From Pyrenochaeta sp. MPI-SDFR-AT-0127 (lineage: Eukaryota > Ascomycota > Dothideomycetes > Pleosporales > Cucurbitariaceae), in the NCBI GenBank assembly GCA_020747015.1, contig JAGTJM010000039.1, positions 1-64,000 on the forward strand: DNA of 64,000 bases, read 5' to 3'. Below, piece by piece: positions 59,411 to 64,000 of this stretch. Under the pieces are notes generated by a model. That model saw only the letters and a program-made list of their open reading frames with translations. It had not been told where the DNA came from and did not search any database. The position numbers and the translations under genes were made by a program. How positions within the stretch are numbered: the first letter of the stretch is position 1; the number at the start of each line of letters is the position of its first letter.

Positions 59411-60218
59411 CTACAAAGCAAAGGCAGCCAGGCCCATGAGTCCAGCAATGACAGCCGGGATCTCAAAGGTGGACGCCGCACCAGTGAATTCAGGCACAGC
59501 TGGCTTGGTAGATGTAGCCTTGGTCGGGTATGGGACGCCGGAGCCGGAACCAGCAGGGACGCTTGGCTTAACGGGGCCAGTTGGGTACGGGGGAGCACTT
59601 GGAAGATGAGAAGTTTTGGAGAGGGTCTTGGTCACGGTAATGGTAGTCTGATCAGTGCAAGACTCCTCGGGCTTTCCAGTTGGGACAGGATAGGCGCTGG
59701 AGGCGACCGGGTAGGCGGCTGAGCCTGAAGGAACTACTTTGATTAGCTTTGATTTGCGAGTGAAAGGTTCAAAGGGCACACATACCGGCAGGAGTCTCCT
59801 CAGGCTCCTCAGGCTCTTCGGGCTCGGAGGTTGGCTCCGGCTCAACAGGTGCGGCGCTCGACGTGGGCTCTGGCTCAACAGGGGCAGCGCTCGACGTTGG
59901 CTCTGGCTCAACAGGTGCGGCGCTCGATGAAGTCCCTGGCGTAGGAATGGTGATCGGTACACCAACTGCCTCGCAAATCGCCACGAGGGCGGAGACAGCT
60001 GTCGCCTGGTCTGCAGCAGAGCAAGCGGCCTGGATACATGGTGTAACCTCGGGAGTAAGCTGATCAGCTTTTCCACACGAGCAGGCGAAGTCGGTAAGTC
60101 CGCAGCCAGTGTTGGGGATGGCGGTGGCGAAGCATTGCAAGGAGCAAACAGGGAGTGTGCTGATGTCCTGAGCAGCGACGACAGCCACGATGGCAGCGAG
60201 AGTAAGCGAGTACTTCAT
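59411..60218 (-). CDS. CFEM-domain GPI-anchored protein
   Basis: A 251-residue cell-surface protein. Exons in coding order are 60218-59786 and 59733-59411, with a 52-nt intron. The signal peptide MKYSLTLAAIVAVVAAQ is followed by a full CFEM domain at about residues 18-85. Its eight cysteines are in the standard order (PVCSLQCFA, TGCGL, FACSCGKAD, TPCIQAAC, VAIC). The aspartate of GLTDFACSC sits where CFEM proteins hold haem iron. Then come three 11-residue repeats of SSAAPVEPEPT and a Glu/Pro-rich stretch, a second Ser/Thr/Pro-rich stalk and a hydrophobic C-terminus (VIAGLMGLAAFAL) for GPI anchoring. CFEM proteins take part in haem/iron uptake, wall integrity and, in pathogens, host interaction. 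The family call is firm. Confidence 0.9.
59831..59929 (-). repeat. Three 33-bp tandem repeats within the CFEM gene
   Basis: Copies at 59831-59863, 59864-59896 and 59897-59929 differ by two to four bases each. They code for an Ala/Pro/Glu spacer of 11 residues. Copy number may vary between strains, which would alter the distance of the CFEM domain from the wall. Confidence 0.9.
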
Positions 60219-61494
60219 GTTGAAGGTTGTTGTTTTGGATATCAAATGAGTGTGTAAGATGTAAGGAGTGGAAACAGTCGAGTCTGACTGAAAGTTAATC
60301 TTGCTGGTGGGTCGAGATGAGAGGTTCACACAGGGTGCTCGCAGTCTTTTGTAGAGTCACAAATGACCAAAATCTGGTTTGTGCTAATAGATGTGCGGGC
60401 GATTCATCTATTTCGATGCCACATGACAAGGCTCGGAGATGAATCCAACGAGGCGGACAACTCTTTCCGATCTCTACCTATTGTATTCTGCTTGGCTGCG
60501 GAGCACAAACTCCACGCAGTATGATACCCTAGCATTTTACCAAGCTGGAAGTTCGTATTGGGGAGTAATACTGGTCGTTCGCCATATGCTTGTAGGGATG
60601 TCGGCAAAATTGTGCGGGACGTCGCGTCGAGGGCTCGCTCCATGTTCCTCATTTGCTAGCTGCGAGTATTGGCCGCAGATCCGGGGTAGGGTGGTATGGG
60701 GAAGGTCTTCCAATCCGAGTGCTTGTTTCCGTGCCAATATTAAGTGCACGCGAAACAGCGAAATTGTATGGTTTAAGCTAGTCGCTCGTGAAACGTGAAA
60801 CCAAATCTGATGCTACCAATGAGCTGCGTGGGAGAAACCGCACTGAAGCACATTGATGATGCAACCTACAAAGAAGCGACGTCACGAAAACTACCGCGAT
60901 GATCACAAACGCTACAAATGTTGCATTGAACACATGCAAACACTTGTGGCCCCCTAACCTGGGGTTGGAAAGTTCCATGTTGAGGATCGGCGTAGAGTAC
61001 CTCTTCCGGACTAGCGCATCGTGGGGTAGTCGTCTCATCTCCGCTTTGTTGGATTTGGCTGGCTCATAAGGGAGAATTTGACCTTCAGCACATACTATGG
61101 TACGCGGCGGCCGTTGGAAAACGTGGAGCAAAACGGCGGCTGCACTGACTGTGCTGTGTTGCGTGCAGTGCGCCTCGTTGCGTACTACAACGGAGAAGGG
61201 TGATACATGTGAAATCTACAACCCTTCGACTGCATTAAATCTTCTGTGTATAGCGATTCTCAGGGGCCGCGCTTCCAGAGGATTTCGTTTGATCCTAGTT
61301 CGGTGTGACTTTGTTGTATAGAGGGCAGTTGGTTTACAAGGGGGCCGGAAATTGAGGTGCCGGGATCCTTGACGCGCGCAACAACATTGATTGCAGATAC
61401 TAGGTTCATGCATTGTGCAACGTTGAACCATCCTCGCAGGGGTTTAGAAGGATTCATTGGGCTCTCATCGACTACCCAAGAGCTATCTCCGCGA
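60219..61494. other. Intergenic, no supported gene
   Basis: About 1.3 kb. A minus-strand frame (60778-61131) has one hydrophobic stretch (FNATFVAFVIIAVVFVTSLL) but no other support. The interval contains the CFEM promoter and the 3' end of the seven-pass gene. Confidence 0.4.
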
Positions 61495-63117
61495 TCATTT
61501 GTCTTTCGTCCCATGTGAAAGTACTAGAACTGGCTTTGGCTTGACTAGATTTTCGCAGTCGTCAGTGCTCTCCATAATGCGAAGTCTTTCGGCTCCGTTT
61601 GAGGCATTCTCATCATCAGTGCTGCGCGTAGAGTAAACTTCGTTCAAGTGCACGACACCTGGTAGTTCAGTAAGGTTCACTTCGGTGCGGATGCTTGGTT
61701 CGATGGCACCCGTTTGAGGATGCGTCTCGAGGTTTTGACGAGGCGAACTCCGGACAACAAACTCTTCTGTCTCTCTAATCTCGTCCCCTTTCAGGGATGA
61801 GCGATGCGAACCACGACCAAAAAGGCCTCGAATTAGGGCATAGCGCTCCCGAGGCTGTTCGGCGAAAATGCCGTTCTCATATGATGGTCCGGAATCGTCG
61901 GACGATGTCCCGAAGGTATGGAGGAAAGAAAAGTTATCGCTATTATGCTGACCCCCTAACGCAATTGTCTTTATAAGATGCGCCATGGACATCTCGATGT
62001 TAAGTTTTACGAGGTAGGCAAGAGGATGGAAGATAGCGTACCTGTGTCAACCGGTTAGAAGATTAATGTTTCCCTTTCAACAACAAGGAGCATTGCAAAC
62101 AGAGGGTGTACTTACACAAACCCATTCGGTATACTCATAGCCCCGATTATCATGACATCCATCAAGATAGAGACGACGATGATGCGCTGATTGAACCGGG
62201 CCAAATGATTATACTTTTCGAGTCCATTCTCAATGAGATTAACCTTTACCACGCGAATGAAGTAATAATTCAGGCAAACATCGATAAGCAGATACAGTCC
62301 TTTTTCGATCCGGTCCCAGATGTTATTGATATGGATCCAACTGAAAAACATCTTAGTGCTAAGAATGCCATCGATGCAGTTGCTGAGGAGTTCTTACTTC
62401 TTACTTATCTGCAGGCGTGCCGGTATCCAAACACAGAAGACGCTAATATTAATGAGTGTAACGACTATAGCAGTTCCTATCGTAAGTTGCCGCCCCCTAC
62501 GTTTATCGTGCAAAATTATGCGAATCCGATTGATGATGATCTGAAGTAGAAGTTGCGTCTGGATGGCCCAGCATAATACTGCCCTTGTTCAGCCTAGGCA
62601 TTCTGGTACGGAAACATCGGAGGACCTACGCAGTGACATGAAGAAGTAGAAACTGGGGCGGATAACTCGAAATAAATACAACAGACATTCGATACTCAGG
62701 ACAACACACGCAGCCCATTCAAGCCATATCATCCAGATATAGACGCTCTTCAGCGGTCGTCTAGCGGACCTCGTCTGCCGTACGGCAATATATGCCGCGG
62801 TCAAAGCAAAGATGTTGGCAAGACTGAATATTGTACTTGCTACAATGACGTCCGTACGAGTCACGGGAAGAACCGTGTAGTTATCTCGAACAAATGGCCC
62901 CCAGGCTGTGAAGCTGGGGCCTGGATTTATTATTTTGTCCATGGAAGTGAACTGGACAGTAGATGAATCGCAGGTGTTGCGAATGAAAGCTGGCCATGTG
63001 GGCGATACTCCACATGGGGGGGGAAAGAGATTTCCATACTTAGAGGCGGTCAGCAGCTTGCGCAATTGGGTGAGATAAGAAGTCGAATCGGCACGTCGCA
63101 GTAAGTGCGGAGCCACT
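61495..63117 (-). CDS. Seven-pass fungal membrane protein, 5' end uncertain
   Basis: Exons in coding order are about 63117-62630, 62578-62398, 62340-62116 and 62041-61495, with introns of 51, 57 and 74 nt; about 479 residues. The joins give SLLLCWAIQTQLLL, ISKNWIHINNIWDRIEKGLY and GFVYAIFHPLAYLVKLNIEM, all consistent with membrane helices and loops. The extracellular N-terminus contains YGNLFPPPCGVSPTWPAF and FTSMDKIINPGPSFTAWGPF. Seven hydrophobic segments follow, then a polar cytosolic tail of about 155 residues. No ATG opens the first exon; its sequence begins TCAG|TGGCTCCG, a good acceptor, so a short upstream exon supplying the start (possibly splitting the ATG) is likely. Relatives are common in ascomycetes, but I know no function; receptor-like is a guess. 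Confidence 0.7.
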
Positions 63118-64000
63118 GACGAAAATGTGTGAGACAGATCGTCGGCGGGCCGAATCGAGGAATAAGCGATCCGGGGCGGGAATTTCTTCCCCAGATATCA
63201 GACAAAAATATAAGGAGACTATAATTGCTGGTCATCTTGAAGTCATAACCACTCATAGCAGCAGGTGCCTCCTTGGATATTTGCTTGTTCCACACTGTGT
63301 CCATCTCCAAAGACTGCATGGTTCTCTCGAGTAGCGTCTAATGGAATTTCGTGGCTGTCTGGTACCCCACACAAGGCCGCGGAACACGTTGAGCCCTGCG
63401 TTGAGGTGCATGAAAGGCTTTCAAAAAAACAGATCACCAAATAAGCAACTGGATGGAGCAGAAGAGTTGCGATTTGGAAACCTCGTGTCGAGGCAACCGG
63501 TAACAGGCGATTAACATGAATGTCTGGAGGTATGTCCGGTCACATTGATTGGCTGACAAGCTTTGTGGTAAGGGATCACGGAACTTTATACTTTTGCACT
63601 CACATAATCGGTAAGGCTCTCAAATCCGAGTTCAGGTCGTTCTTTCTATTATGTCGACGTCTGGGAGTAGTCATAATGTGTGCCTGCTGCGGAATCCCGT
63701 TAGGAAGCGCTAGGGGCGGCTCCAAATTCACCAATGCGACCCAAACGATGATCCATCAAACATCTACCGAAAAAAGCGATAGACGGCTAAGATTCAATCT
63801 GTAGGGGGCGCGAAAGGCGACAGATGTTCTTGTAGAATGCGATAGAGTCGAGACGAGAAGAATGTGATGAGGGCTGCGGGGGCTTGCCGATCCAGCCAAG
63901 GATTCGTTCAGACACCGACCTCTTGCCGCTCGCTTCCTCGTCGTATACACTTGCGATGCCACGAACAAATCAAGCCCGGTGATGAGCATATTACCGTTGA
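63118..64000. other. Window end, no complete gene seen
   Basis: About 0.9 kb. It should contain the missing first exon and promoter of the seven-pass protein gene. Frames at 63520-63804 (plus) and 63756-63989 (minus) show no family features. Confidence 0.4.

Noticed and set aside
60778..61131. Minus-strand frame with one hydrophobic segment, possible small membrane protein
   Set aside because: A single hydrophobic run in a 117-codon frame is weak evidence; no signal, no intron structure, no recognisable relative.

Overview
This is a 64 kb stretch of nuclear DNA from a filamentous ascomycete (Pezizomycotina). Genes carry many short GT-AG introns (mostly 46-80 nt). The families are typically fungal: two Zn2Cys6 regulators, a CFEM protein, a fungal rhodopsin-like membrane protein, a PL4 pectin lyase, a Dur3-type urea transporter, a STAND NLR and a HeLo-domain protein. 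The style fits Dothideomycetes, possibly Pleosporales, but I cannot prove the order from sequence alone. I rebuilt 20 intact or nearly intact protein genes by checking reading phase across every intron. I saw no tRNA, rRNA or CRISPR array.

Layout. 0.4-11.2 kb is a metabolic and transport block: an MFS transporter, an AtuA-family protein, an eight-exon urea/H+ symporter and a secreted rhamnogalacturonan lyase. 11.7-22.7 kb is a cell-death/recognition block: a NACHT-ankyrin NLR whose 99-bp ankyrin repeats end in a frame disruption, a decayed MULE-type transposon, then a divergent pair made of a HeLo-pseudokinase gene (minus) and a kinase-ankyrin gene (plus). 22.7-37.7 kb is gene-poor and partly AT-rich. 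It holds a small secreted cysteine-rich protein, an F-box-like relic, a Zn2Cys6 regulator, a single-pass surface protein, a rhodopsin-like protein, a region of decayed coding sequence and a BTB protein with an unusual eight-cysteine insert. 38.6-50 kb holds a vacuolar subtilase (PrB type) and, divergent from it, a 2,628-residue BEACH-WD40 protein. 51-63 kb holds a regulator with two zinc clusters in tandem, a GPI-type wall protein, an alpha/beta-barrel protein, a four-pass membrane protein, a CFEM protein and a seven-pass membrane protein.

How the genes may work together. The strongest signal is the 11.7-22.7 kb block. The HeLo domain is a known membrane-targeting death domain related to the four-helix bundle of MLKL. 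Here it is fused to a kinase fold that has lost the catalytic motifs. Its neighbour across a 410-bp shared promoter is a kinase that keeps the catalytic residues and carries ankyrin repeats. This resembles an active kinase plus pseudokinase-executor pair (RIPK/MLKL-like logic), with an NLR sensor next door. The domain reading is well supported; the functional link is inference. The other blocks look like ordinary genes without operon-like coupling.
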